Assembly (NCBI RefSeq): GCF_017163755.1
Contig: NZ_JAFIWC010000003.1
Location: forward strand, 148,370 to 212,369
Direction: 5' to 3'
Source: Xanthomonas sp.
Lineage (GTDB): Bacteria; Pseudomonadota; Gammaproteobacteria; Xanthomonadales; Xanthomonadaceae
DNA length: 64,000 nt
This document shows, piece by piece, positions 1 to 7,738 of this stretch. Below the pieces are notes generated by a model. The model had not been told where the DNA came from. It was given only the letters and a program-made list of their open reading frames with translations, and searched no databases. Positions within the stretch are counted from its first letter, which is position 1. Every line of letters begins with the position of its first letter. Both the position numbers and the translations under genes were made by a program.

Positions 1-360
1 GAAGAACACCTCGCCGCTGGCGATGTCCAGGATGAAAGGGTCCGCGCCTTGATCGGCGACCACCAGCCAGTGTTCGTTCCAGTCCGGCAGGCGTTCGCCG
101 GTGAGGGCGTGCGTGCGGTATCCGGCCTGGCGCGACCACAGCTTGTGCAGCGGCGGGATGTCCACCGGATTGCCGCCGACCTCCAGCGACAGGCCGGTCG
201 GGCCTACTTGGGCGTGATGGGTCTCGCCCCACGGCCCCACCTGCGCATAGAAATCGGCGAGCGTCGCCGGTAGCGGCGTCGGTCCCTGCCAGTCGGAGGC
301 CGGCTGTGGGCGCAGTTCGCCCCAGGGTTCGAGCAGCGTGCGCAGTGCGGCGTAATGCAT
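1..360 (-). CDS. SMI1/KNR4 (SUKH) family protein, C-terminus cut by window edge
   Basis: The reverse strand opens with ATG at 360 (MHYAALRTLLEPWGEL) and runs without a stop to the window edge, giving 120 codons. The pattern LPATLADFYAQVGP, then IPPLHKLW, then WLVVADQGADPFILD and GEVFF is the usual layout of SUKH-fold (SMI1/KNR4) proteins, in which a Trp and a GxDPF-type turn are conserved. Members are often immunity proteins against polymorphic toxins, but many are housekeeping orphans, and no toxin gene is visible here. There is no signal peptide, so it is probably cytoplasmic. The family call is fairly sure; the role is not known. The C-terminus lies outside the window. Confidence 0.75.
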   Translation of the reverse strand, partial: MHYAALRTLLEPWGELRPQPASDWQGPTPLPATLADFYAQVGPWGETHHAQVGPTGLSLEVGGNPVDIPPLHKLWSRQAGYRTHALTGERLPDWNEHWLVVADQGADPFILDIASGEVFF

Positions 361-635
361 TGGCGTCCTTGCGGCAAACGATGTGGCGGTACTTTACCTG
401 CCCGCATGCAGGGTGTCGCGCGCCTTTGCGCAATGCCGCCACCGGACGGCCTCAGGCCGTTGGCCGCACGCTGATTGCCGCCGCCGCCGCCGCCGCCACG
501 TCTGCCGACGGCCGCGTCGCAGCAGTGGCCGCATCTTCTGCCCGAGCGTCATGCGTGCGGTCGCAATGGCGATGAAGCCGGGGTCTTCGCCGCGCGGCGC
601 AGTAGCGCGGCGCCGGTTGCGGTGGCCGGCGAGCG

Positions 636-920
636 CTAGCGCTCGCCGGCCGTGGCCGTGGCCGTGGCCTGCGCGTCGCGCAGATTGTCGCGCTGCGCCA
701 GGTCCTTGCCCATGCCGTAGCCGAGGACGACGAGCAGGAAGGCGATCGCCAGCGCGGCGAACGCTCCGCGCTGGCGCGCGTCGCCGCGCATCGCGCTGCT
801 GGCGGCCAGGCACACGAATGCCGCGCTGAAGCAAAGCGGATCGGCAAGCAGGCCAAGCGCCACGAACAGGCTGCTGGCGCAGGACAGGACCGCGGGTGCC
901 ACGCTCTTGTCGATGGACAT
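636..920 (-). CDS. small integral membrane protein, unknown function
   Basis: A 94-residue protein starting MSIDKSVAPAVLSCAS. I chose the ATG at 920 because GGAAGG lies just upstream on the reverse strand; a longer reading to 1004 only adds an Arg/Pro-rich, non-protein-like leader. Two to three hydrophobic stretches (about residues 8-27, 30-45 and 52-68, the last ending FLLVVLGYGMG) suggest an inner-membrane protein with a short Ala/Thr-rich polar tail. I do not recognise a family. It stands alone between the SUKH gene and the alcohol dehydrogenase. Confidence 0.6.
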   Translation of the reverse strand: MSIDKSVAPAVLSCASSLFVALGLLADPLCFSAAFVCLAASSAMRGDARQRGAFAALAIAFLLVVLGYGMGKDLAQRDNLRDAQATATATAGER

Positions 921-1070
921 CGTCGCCCTTCCTTTGCGGGGTCCACGGCCCATCGGGACCACGGCGGCAGGCCGGCAGGGGCATCGGCTACAGCCAGCCT
1001 CCATCGGGCATCGCCTGAGCGTACGGGGCGGTCAGGATGTCCTCGCCGCAGGGGCGGTCGCCCGAGCCGG

Positions 1071-2132
1071 CTACAGCGCCGAGCGCGCCATGTCGATCAC
1101 GAAGCGGCAATGCACGTCGCCTTTCTGCAGCCGCGCGAAGGCGGCGTTGATCTGCTCCATCGCGATCACCTCCACGTCGGCGACGATGCCGTGCCGCTGG
1201 CAGAACGCCAGCATCTCGTGGGTGTCGGCGGTGCCGCCGGAGCCGGAACTGGCGATGCGGCGGCGGCCCATCGCCAGCGTCACCGGCGCGAAATCCAGCG
1301 TGTCCGGCAGGCCCAGCGAACACAGCGTGCCGTCCAGGGTCAGCGCCTGCAGCATGGGGTCCAGCGGGTAGGTCTGCGAGACCGTGTCGAGGATGAAGTC
1401 GAAGCGGAAGGCTTGCGCACGCATCTGCTCGGGGTCGGTGGACAGCACCACCTCGTGCGCGCCGAGGCGCTGCGCTTCGGCGGCCTTCTTCGGCGACGTG
1501 GTGAAGGCCACCACGTGCGCGCCGAGCGCACGGGCGAACTTCACCGCCAGGTGGCCCAGGCCGCCGATGCCGCCGATGCCGACGGTGCTGCCCGGGCCCA
1601 CGTTCCAGTGCCGCAGCGGCGAATAGGTGGTGACGCCGGCGCACAGCAGCGGCGCGGCCGCGGCCGGGTCCAGCCCGTCGGGCAGCGGGTAGACGAAATG
1701 CGCGTCGGCCACGTAGTACTCCGAATAGCCGCCGCGGGTACGGCTGCCGTCCACGCGGTCCTGGCCGTCGAAGGTGAGCGTGGGGAATTCGCGGCAGTAC
1801 ACCTCCATGTTCGCTTGGCACGGCGCGCAGGCGCGGCAGGCGTCGACGATGGTGCCGATCATCACCCGCTGGCCGATGGCGAATCCGGACACCGCCGCGC
1901 CCACTTCCACTACCTCGCCGACGATCTCGTGGCCGGGCACCAGCGGAAATTCGACGCCCCAATGGTTCACCGAGTGGAGGTCGGAGTGGCACACGCCCGA
2001 GTACAGCACCTTCACCGCCACGTCGCGTTCGCGTACCGCGCGGCGTTCGAATTGCCAGGGCACCAGCGCGCCGCCTTTTTCCAGGGCGGCGTAGGCGCGG
2101 GTCGGGCGGGGCGATCGGGCGGCGGCATGCAT
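1071..2132 (-). CDS. zinc-dependent alcohol/aldehyde dehydrogenase (CAD/YahK-type)
   Basis: A 353-residue medium-chain dehydrogenase that would interconvert primary alcohols and aldehydes with NADP(H). Catalytic zinc ligands are visible as C48 (GVCHSD) and H68-E69 (GHE), and the structural zinc site as C99, C102, C105 and C113. The Rossmann motif GIGGIGGLGHLAVKFA follows. Length and the HWGVEFPLVPGHEIVGEV block match the cinnamyl-alcohol-dehydrogenase-like branch (E. coli YahK, Adh). The start at 2132 (MHAAARS) is preferred; the frame stays open far upstream but that part is a GC shadow. It is divergent from the tetR gene at 2195 and shares the operator region 2151-2190, so control by that repressor is likely. 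The physiological substrate is unknown. Confidence 0.9.
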   Translation of the reverse strand: MHAAARSPRPTRAYAALEKGGALVPWQFERRAVRERDVAVKVLYSGVCHSDLHSVNHWGVEFPLVPGHEIVGEVVEVGAAVSGFAIGQRVMIGTIVDACRACAPCQANMEVYCREFPTLTFDGQDRVDGSRTRGGYSEYYVADAHFVYPLPDGLDPAAAAPLLCAGVTTYSPLRHWNVGPGSTVGIGGIGGLGHLAVKFARALGAHVVAFTTSPKKAAEAQRLGAHEVVLSTDPEQMRAQAFRFDFILDTVSQTYPLDPMLQALTLDGTLCSLGLPDTLDFAPVTLAMGRRRIASSGSGGTADTHEMLAFCQRHGIVADVEVIAMEQINAAFARLQKGDVHCRFVIDMARSAL

Positions 2133-2150
2133 CGGCAAGGCTCCAGGTGC

Positions 2151-2190
2151 TTTACAATTTGATTCGAAATGTAATTTTGACAAATTTACA
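2151..2190. promoter_or_regulatory. AT-rich divergent operator between adh and tetR
   Basis: In a GC-rich genome this 62-bp gap between the two start codons is strikingly AT-rich. It holds three half-sites: TTTACA at 2151-2156, TGTAA at 2170-2174 and TTTACA at 2185-2190. The first and second form an imperfect inverted repeat around ATTC, and the second and third form another around TTGAC, so two overlapping palindromes share the central half-site. This is the expected layout for a TetR-family repressor controlling itself and the divergent gene. Binding is inferred, not shown. Confidence 0.6.
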
Positions 2191-2194
2191 AAGA

Positions 2195-2839
2195 ATGTCA
2201 AGTGTAAAATCTCCCATCGTGGCCAAACCCTTGTCGGCCAAGGACACGCGGATCGTCGACGCGGCCTTGCAGCTGTTCCTTCGGCATGGCTACCGCAAGG
2301 TGAGCGTGGGCGACATCGCCGAGGCGGCGCGGATGTCGCGGCCGTCGCTGTACGCGTCGTTCGCGAACAAGGAGGCGATCTTCGCCGCGCTGGTGCTGCG
2401 CCAGCGCGAGCAATGCATGGCCCAGGCCGCGCTGCGCCTGAAGCCGGGGCAGGACCTGCAGGCGCGGCTGCGGCAGCTGTTCGACATCTGGGTGCTGGAG
2501 CCGGTGGCGGCGGTGATCGATTCGGAGAACGCCACCGAGCTGCTGGCCAACTGCGGCGACTATGCGCCCGAGGCGCTGGCCGATCTCTACGCGCACTTGG
2601 AAGCGCAACTGGTGGCCGCGTTGCAGCCGGAGGTGCGCGCGGACGCGGCGATGTCGGCGGCGGATATCGCCTACATCCTGCGCCTGGCCACCACCAGCCT
2701 GAAGGCCTCCGCCGACAACGAGGCGGACCTGCGCCGCCTGGTCGGCGGGCTGATCGTGATGGCGGTGGCGACGGTGCGAGCGGGCGAGGGTGCGGGCGGC
2801 GCTGCGACGGCAACCAGGCGCAAGCGCAGCGGCGGGTGA
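2195..2839 (+). CDS. TetR/AcrR family transcriptional regulator
   Basis: A 214-residue protein with the classic N-terminal TetR helix-turn-helix (about residues 15-60: DAALQLFLRHGYRKVSVGDI then AEAARMSRPSLYASFANKE). The C-terminal part is the variable ligand-binding domain and ends in a basic tail. The start at 2195 (MSSVKSPIVAKP) lies directly after the operator half-sites; a longer in-frame ATG at 2147 would run through them and is less likely. It is divergent from the zinc alcohol dehydrogenase, which is the probable target, so the effector may be an aldehyde or alcohol. The effector is a guess; the family call is firm. Confidence 0.88.
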   Translation: MSSVKSPIVAKPLSAKDTRIVDAALQLFLRHGYRKVSVGDIAEAARMSRPSLYASFANKEAIFAALVLRQREQCMAQAALRLKPGQDLQARLRQLFDIWVLEPVAAVIDSENATELLANCGDYAPEALADLYAHLEAQLVAALQPEVRADAAMSAADIAYILRLATTSLKASADNEADLRRLVGGLIVMAVATVRAGEGAGGAATATRRKRSGG

Positions 2840-2917
2840 GGCTGCCAGGCGCCTGGCGCTTGGGAAGGGCTTCGGCCTCGACGCTGGCCGCAACCGACAG
2901 GTCCACTGCTTCGTTCG

Positions 2918-3103
2918 TCGCGGCTGAAGCCGCTCCTACAGGAGCTTGCGGCGAGCTGGGTGGATGCACTGTAGGAGGGGCTTCAGTCCCGACGCTTTCC
3001 GAAGGCCAATAAGGGCCACCGCTTCGTTCGTCGCGGCTGAAGCCGCTCCTACAGAGCGTGCGGAGCTGGCTGGGCGCACTGTAGGAGGGGCTTCAGCCCC
3101 GAC
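2918..3103. repeat. two SMAG/REP-like palindromic dimers
   Basis: Two palindromic elements alternate twice: TCGCGGCTGAAGCCGCTCC followed by TACA (2918-2941 and 3031-3054) and its reverse-type partner GTAGGAGGGGCTTCAG with CCCGAC (2971-2993 and 3081-3103). Each is a short hairpin with a GTAG-type head, the hallmark of REP elements in Stenotrophomonas (SMAG) and other xanthomonads. The pair-to-pair period is about 110 bp, the same as in the array at 51219-51629. They fill the gap between the tetR gene and the DUF763 gene and may act as 3' mRNA stabilisers or terminators. Confidence 0.85.
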
Positions 3104-3221
3104 GCTGCCTGCGTGACTCCGCTACGCAACAGTGCTGAATCGCTCAGCCTTGCCATCGCGAGCGGATCGCGCAGTGAGATGCGGCCTCGCTACCCTGTGC
3201 GCCCATCCCTGGAGCCCCCGC

Positions 3222-4652
3222 ATGAGCCGACGTTCCGGCAGCGCCGATCTTCCCCTGCACGGCGGGCGCGTGCCGCGCTGGCTGGGCGAGCGCATGACCC
3301 GGCTCGGCGCGGTGATGTGCCAGGCCATCGTGCACAGCTACGGGCGCGACGAACTGCTGCGGCGCCTGGCGCACCCGTTCTGGTTCCAGTCCTTCGGCGC
3401 GGTGATGGGCATGGACTGGCATTCCTCCGGCATCACCACCAGCGTGCTCGGCGCGCTCAAGCGCGGGCTGGCGCCGCTGTCCGGCGAGCTGGGCATCCAC
3501 GTATGCGGCGGGCGCGGGCGGCATTCGCGCGCCACCCCGGACGAGCTGCTCGCGGTGGGCGAGCTGACCGGCGTGGACGGGGCCGCGCTGGCGCGCGCCA
3601 GCCGCCTGGTGGCGAAGGTGGACAGCGCGGCGGTGCAGGACGGGTTCGACCTGTACCTGCACGGCTTCATCGTCAGCGACGACGGCCGCTGGGTGGTGGT
3701 GCAGCAGGGCATGAACGGCGCGAGCAAGCAGGCGCGGCGCTATCATTGGCTCTCCGAAGGGCTGACCAGCTTCGTCGATGCGCCGCACGCGGCGATCGAC
3801 GGCCCGAGGCAGGGACGCATCGTCAATCTCGCCGACCATCGCGCCGCGGCCTCGCGCCTGGCGCAGGTGGAACTGCTGCAGGCGCTCGGGCCGGAGCGGA
3901 TCGCGCGCGAGTACGGCGCGCTGGAAGCGTCGTCGGCGAAGGCGCCGGTGTCGGCGTCGCACGCCGCCGCGGGCAGGGCGCAGGGCGCTCCCGCCGCGCA
4001 TGCCGCGCCGGGCGCGCGCGAGCCGGCCGCCGATGCGCTGTTCGCGCCGAGCGGCGATCTGTTCGCCGGCACCTGCGCCGCGGCCGCCGCGCCCTGGCGG
4101 CCCGGCGCGCAACCGCACCTGTCGCTGCCCGATCACCACGAGGTGCGCGGCAGCGACGTGGTGGCGCGGCGGCTGCACGCCAACCTGGCGGCGGCGGCCG
4201 AATGCGGGCCGCAGGATTTCACCGAACTGCTGCAGGTGCCGGGAGTCGGCGCGCGCACCGTGCGCGCGCTGGCGATGGTGGCCGAGGTGCTGCATGGCGC
4301 GCCATGCCGTTTCACCGATCCGGCGCGGTTCTCGATGGCGCACGGCGGCAAGGACCGGCATCCGTTCCCGGTGCCCACGCGCGTGTACGACCACACCATC
4401 GGCGTGCTGAAGACCGCGGTGGCGCAGGCCAGGCTCGGGCGCGAGGAGAAACTGGAGGCGATCCGCCGGCTGGACGCGCAGGCGCGCCTGCTCGAACCGC
4501 ATGCGCGCGGACCGTCGGTGGAGGCGCTGATCGCGCAGGAACGGCGCGACTCGCATCTTTACGGCGGGCGCAGCGTGTTCGGCTGGGAGCCGCCGCCGGC
4601 GGCCGAGCCCGGCGAAGGCCTGCAGCGCACGGCGCGCAGCGCAGCGAAATAG
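3222..4652 (+). CDS. DUF763 domain-containing protein
   Basis: A 476-residue cytoplasmic protein starting MSRRSGSADLPLHGGRVPRW. The N-terminal two thirds matches what I know of DUF763: LPLHGGRVPRWLGERM, then FWFQSFGAVMGMDWHSSGITTSVLGALK, GIHVCGGRGRHSRATP, and QQGMNGASKQARRYHWLSE. After an Ala-rich linker (about residues 245-300) comes a helix-hairpin-helix motif, FTELLQVPGVGARTVRALAM, around residues 334-353, which suggests contact with DNA. The family is spread over archaea and some bacteria and has no established biochemical role. The start at 3222 is preferred over in-frame upstream codons because those would run into the repeat region. It stands as a single gene. Confidence 0.85.
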   Translation: MSRRSGSADLPLHGGRVPRWLGERMTRLGAVMCQAIVHSYGRDELLRRLAHPFWFQSFGAVMGMDWHSSGITTSVLGALKRGLAPLSGELGIHVCGGRGRHSRATPDELLAVGELTGVDGAALARASRLVAKVDSAAVQDGFDLYLHGFIVSDDGRWVVVQQGMNGASKQARRYHWLSEGLTSFVDAPHAAIDGPRQGRIVNLADHRAAASRLAQVELLQALGPERIAREYGALEASSAKAPVSASHAAAGRAQGAPAAHAAPGAREPAADALFAPSGDLFAGTCAAAAAPWRPGAQPHLSLPDHHEVRGSDVVARRLHANLAAAAECGPQDFTELLQVPGVGARTVRALAMVAEVLHGAPCRFTDPARFSMAHGGKDRHPFPVPTRVYDHTIGVLKTAVAQARLGREEKLEAIRRLDAQARLLEPHARGPSVEALIAQERRDSHLYGGRSVFGWEPPPAAEPGEGLQRTARSAAK

Positions 4653-4783
4653 CGCGCGGCGCGCGCAGGCAGGAACCGCGGCTCGCTCCACATGGGCTTC
4701 GCCTGGCGTATGCCTGGGCTTTACTTCGCAGCTGCTACACCTGCTACCTTCGGCCACGTCGTGGCCGCTTGCAGGAGTACGAC

Positions 4784-5413
4784 ATGCCAGAGAAGAAGAC
4801 GGCGGCGCGCGCCAAGCAGGCCAAGCGCAAGGGCAAGGCCGGGACCACCCAGGCCGGCGAATTCGTCCGCGACGAGATCGAGCGGGTACGCGAGGGCAAG
4901 ACCGAGGTGAAGTCGACCAAGCAGGCGATCGCCATCGGCCTGTCGAAGGCGCGCCGCGCCGGGGTCAAGACCGGCGCGTCGAAGACCGCGTCCAAGGCGA
5001 CCAAGAAGAAGGTGGCCAAGGAAGAGAGCAAGGGCGCCAGCCAGAAGAAACCCTCGCCGACGCGTTCGCGCGGCGCCAAGAAGGCGCTCAAGACCGCGAG
5101 CAAGGGCAAGACCGCCAAGCAGACGGTAGGCAAGAAGGCGTTGTCGTCGCAGGCCAAGAAGGCGGCGAGCAAGCGCACCGCGTCCAGCCGCTCGGCGGCG
5201 GCGAAGAAGGCCGCGCAGACCAAGGGATCTTCCGTGCGCAAGGCCGCGGCCAAGAAGGCGGCCAGGACGCGCAGCGCCGCATCGAAGAAGACCGCGAAGA
5301 AGTCGGCGACCAAGAAGACGGCGGCCAGGAAGTCGACGGCCAGGAAGTCGCCCGCGAAGAAGGGCGCGGCCCGGAAATCGAGCGGCACCAAGCGCGCGTC
5401 CGGGAAGGCCTAA
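4784..5413 (+). CDS. histone H1-like Lys/Ala-rich protein with DUF6496-type N-terminus
   Basis: A 209-residue, extremely basic protein. The first 65 residues (GTTQAGEFVRDEIERVREGK, then STKQAIAIGLSKARRAGVK) match the small DUF6496-type module that is common in xanthomonads. The rest is a low-complexity tail of KKA, AKK, SKK and RKS repeats like eukaryotic H1 tails, AlgP and bacterial histone-like proteins, so non-specific DNA binding and nucleoid compaction are likely. GCAGGAG sits 8 nt before the ATG at 4784. The last 14 codons are the first copy of the tandem triplication 5372-5878. Repeat number in the tail probably varies between strains. Confidence 0.8.
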   Translation: MPEKKTAARAKQAKRKGKAGTTQAGEFVRDEIERVREGKTEVKSTKQAIAIGLSKARRAGVKTGASKTASKATKKKVAKEESKGASQKKPSPTRSRGAKKALKTASKGKTAKQTVGKKALSSQAKKAASKRTASSRSAAAKKAAQTKGSSVRKAAAKKAARTRSAASKKTAKKSATKKTAARKSTARKSPAKKGAARKSSGTKRASGKA

Positions 5414-5878
5414 GCAAGTCGCGCGCGGCGATGCCGGCGGCCGCAGCGAGGCAGCCGGCCTTGTCGCCCGGCGCTCAACGCGGTCGGGCGTCACAGCTCG
5501 GTGTACTTGGTGATGCGCCCCCTGGCGCGTTCGGCCGGATGTTCGCCGCGGAAAATCAAGCAGCACCAGCCTGCGCACGGCGTGCCGGCCGCCGCAACGA
5601 TGGCCGCCGGCTCTGTCGCCCGCGCTCAACGCGGTCGGGCGTTCACAGTTCGGTGTACTTGGCGATGCGCCCCTGACGCGCTCGGTCGGATACTTCGCAG
5701 CGGAAATCGAGCGGCACCACGCGTCCAAGAAGGCCTGGGCGCCGCGCCTGCGCACGGTCTGCCGGCGGTCGCAGCGATGGCCACCGGCATCCGCCGGCGC
5801 TCACTGCGTTCGGGCGTTCACAGCTCGGTGTATTTGGTGATGCGCCCCCTGGCGCGCTCGACCGGATACTTCGCCGCG
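5372..5878. repeat. three tandem copies of a convergent gene junction
   Basis: Three units, 5372-5548, 5549-5700 and 5701-5878 (177, 152 and 178 bp). Each begins with a version of the 3' end of the H1-like gene (CGGAAATCGAGCGGCACCA at 5372 and 5701; CGGAAAATCAAGCAGCACCA at 5549) and ends with a version of the 3' end of the facing pyrophosphohydrolase gene read on the other strand. Only the first unit has the real H1-like end and only the third has the real pyrophosphohydrolase end. On the reverse strand unit 1 keeps thirteen codons, ERARGRITKYTEL and stop, with mostly silent changes; unit 2 has a one-base deletion in the run of C. Confidence 0.85.
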
Positions 5879-6168
5879 TTCACCTGCATCTTCCGTCGCG
5901 CCGCGTCGATCGGGTCGATGCCCAGCTTGTCGCACAGCTGCAGCAGGTACAACAGCACGTCGGCCACTTCGCTGCCGACCTGGGCCTTCTTGTCGTCGGG
6001 CAGCTGTCGGCTCTGCTCGTCGCTGAGCCATTGGAAATGCTCGAGCAGTTCGGCCGCCTCGACCGACAGCGCCGCGGCCAGGTTGCGCGGGGTGTGGAAC
6101 TGGCCCCAGTCGCGCGCTTCGGCGAACGCGCGCTGGGCGGTTTGCAGGTCGTGGAGGCTGTCGGGCAT
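5818..6168 (-). CDS. MazG-like nucleotide pyrophosphohydrolase (dCTPase/RS21-C6 type)
   Basis: A 116-residue all-alpha NTP pyrophosphohydrolase that would clean the nucleotide pool by splitting (d)NTPs to NMP and pyrophosphate. The metal-binding pattern is visible: EAAELLEHFQW (ExxE, residues about 37-47) and EVADVLLYLLQLCDKLGID (ExxD, about 67-85), followed by the usual NAAKYPVERARG tail. Length fits the single-domain family. The start at 6168 (MPDSLHDL) is the family-typical one; an upstream in-frame ATG at 6198 is possible. It is convergent with the H1-like gene, and its last codons are part of the tandem triplication, so fragments of its C-terminus recur at about 5485-5548 and 5636-5700. 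Confidence 0.9.
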   Translation of the reverse strand: MPDSLHDLQTAQRAFAEARDWGQFHTPRNLAAALSVEAAELLEHFQWLSDEQSRQLPDDKKAQVGSEVADVLLYLLQLCDKLGIDPIDAARRKMQVNAAKYPVERARGRITKYTEL

Positions 6169-6448
6169 ATACGCGGTCCGCGGGGCGTGACCTCGCATGC
6201 TAATGCAATGGCCGGTTCCCTGGCGGCGCTGGGCTACTGCGGCATGCGCACGCGGAAAGGCGGTGTCGGTGGAGGTGGAGGCCGCGATGGTTCGCTGGAC
6301 GCGCGCCCAGGCGCGATGCCGATGCACCAGGGCTGCCCGCGCCTGGTCCGGTGCGTCCGACGCGATCTGCGGCATCGCGGCCCGGTGCGTTCCAGCGCCG
6401 CTGCGGCGGGCCGCGCCGCGATCGGCCATGGCATTGGCGCATGCCGTC

Positions 6449-6751
6449 TCACGCTTCGGCGGCTGCGCGCCAGCGGGCGATGGCGTCGCGCACGGCATCG
6501 TCGTATTCGCGGGACAGGTCGCGCGGATGGCTCGGCGTGGCGGTGAAGCGTACGTGTTCGGCCAGCGCATTGCAGGCGGCATGGCCGCCGTCCAGCACCG
6601 CGGCGCGCTCGGCGGCGTCGAGCCGGATCAACAGCGAATAGCCCAGCCACGATGCGCTGCAGTTCACGTCGAGGAAATAGTCCTCGCCCGCGCGCAGCAG
6701 ATACCAGTCGTGCGGCGCGTGGTCCAGTACGCTCAATGCGGTCTGGCTCAT
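6449..6751 (-). CDS. conserved hypothetical protein, 100 residues
   Basis: Starts MSQTALSVLDHAPHDWYLLR at ATG 6751 and ends RDAIARWRAAAEA. The middle, GEDYFLDVNCSASWLGYSLLIRLDAAE, is amphipathic and looks like a folded alpha/beta core; the C-terminal third is helical (SREYDDAVRDAIARWRAA). No signal peptide, membrane span or known motif. Codon use matches the neighbours and the reading frame on the other strand is poor, so it is probably a real gene, but I cannot name a family. It is flanked by non-coding DNA on both sides. Confidence 0.6.
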   Translation of the reverse strand: MSQTALSVLDHAPHDWYLLRAGEDYFLDVNCSASWLGYSLLIRLDAAERAAVLDGGHAACNALAEHVRFTATPSHPRDLSREYDDAVRDAIARWRAAAEA

Positions 6752-7312
6752 CGCCGCGCGGCCCGTTCGCCGGTTGCGCTCGCGCTGTCGCCGGCGCCTG
6801 TACGCCGCGTGCAGCGGTGTCGATCGCGAGGGCGCAACGCGTTTGCGCCGGGGCAGGTGGGAAGGCAGGGCGGGATCATGGGGCGTGATGCGTGGTTGCG
6901 ATGACAACAGCGTAGCGGAACGGCCGGGATTGGGGATTTTGGCATTGGCAACCGCAGCTATGGAACGTGAAGGAGGGCGTCGACCGGTCTTGGTGCGCCC
7001 CGCTGCGATGGATGGCGCGAAGCATCGCCGCTCGCCGGTGTGTGCATTGCAGCAATCGGCTCGAGAGGCCGAAGACATCGCTGCAGTGATTCCCGCCCGG
7101 CAAGCGATCGCCATGCAGTCCGCCCGCCGTGGCGGTAAGCGTTTTCCAGCGACGTTCGTGAATGCGCCGTCGGCCGATTCGGCTGAGCGGTAAAGACATT
7201 GGTGCTTGAATTCGGCTTCAGTTCGTGTTCAAACTCGAGCGACGGACAGCTGCTCCCTCCGCGCGCCACAACGCATTGCGGCGCAACTTGATGGATCCAA
7301 GGAGTCATGACG
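6752..7312. other. non-coding stretch upstream of the secreted-protein pair
   Basis: About 560 bp with no reading frame of protein-like composition. Overlapping frames here are Arg/Pro/Ala-rich shadows. AT content rises locally around 6905-6960 and 7190-7240, where the promoter for the downstream pair most likely lies, but I cannot point to a convincing -35/-10 pair. The Shine-Dalgarno AAGGAG at 7299-7304 closes the region. Confidence 0.4.
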
Positions 7313-7738
7313 ATGAAGCTTCGTATCACGCCCGGAACATTGATGCTGTCCGGCCTGCTGTGCGCTGCCTGCTTTTCGGCGCAGGCGGCCGGCCAGGCGA
7401 ACACGCTGAGCAGCTCCAAGGTCGGCATCGATCCGGCCACCGGCAAGCTGCGTCCGCTCACTGCCGCCGAAAGCGCGGCGCTGGACCAGGCCGCGCCGGC
7501 GGCGCCGAGCAGCGCGCGTTCCAATGCGCTGCGCGGCGCGATCCCGCAGACCGACGCCGACGCGCGGGCGACCGAGCGGCGGATGTCCAACGGCACCATC
7601 GCGCGCAAGGTGCCGGCCAGCCAGATGAGTTCGGTGGTTGCCGCGCGCAATGCGGACGGCAGCGTCTCGATCCGCCACGCCGATGACGGGCAGGTGCCCG
7701 CCGACCACGCCGAGCAAGGAGAGCTTCCGAGTGAATAA
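7313..7738 (+). CDS. secreted hypothetical protein coupled to the metallopeptidase
   Basis: A 141-residue protein with a clear Sec signal peptide (MKLRITPGTLMLSGLLCAAC then FSAQAAGQ, cleavage likely after AQA). AAGGAG at 7299-7304 lies 8 nt before the ATG at 7313 but only 2 nt before the ATG at 7307, so I prefer 7313. The mature part is polar, with no Cys and no recognisable domain: LRPLTAAESAALDQAAPAAP, then ERRMSNGTIARKVP and a D-rich end. The next gene starts at GTG 7731 inside its last codons, an 8-bp overlap, so the two are translated together. It could be an inhibitor, propeptide-like partner or export helper of the peptidase; this is inference from the coupling only. Confidence 0.75.
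   Translation: MKLRITPGTLMLSGLLCAACFSAQAAGQANTLSSSKVGIDPATGKLRPLTAAESAALDQAAPAAPSSARSNALRGAIPQTDADARATERRMSNGTIARKVPASQMSSVVAARNADGSVSIRHADDGQVPADHAEQGELPSE

Noticed and set aside
383..829. Forward open frame of 148 codons between the first two genes
   Set aside because: Arg/Ala/Pro-rich with no protein-like pattern; overlaps the better supported reverse-strand membrane protein gene.
5431..5676. Short forward open frames in the triplicated junction
   Set aside because: They are explained by repeated 3' ends of the two flanking genes and lack their own start signals.
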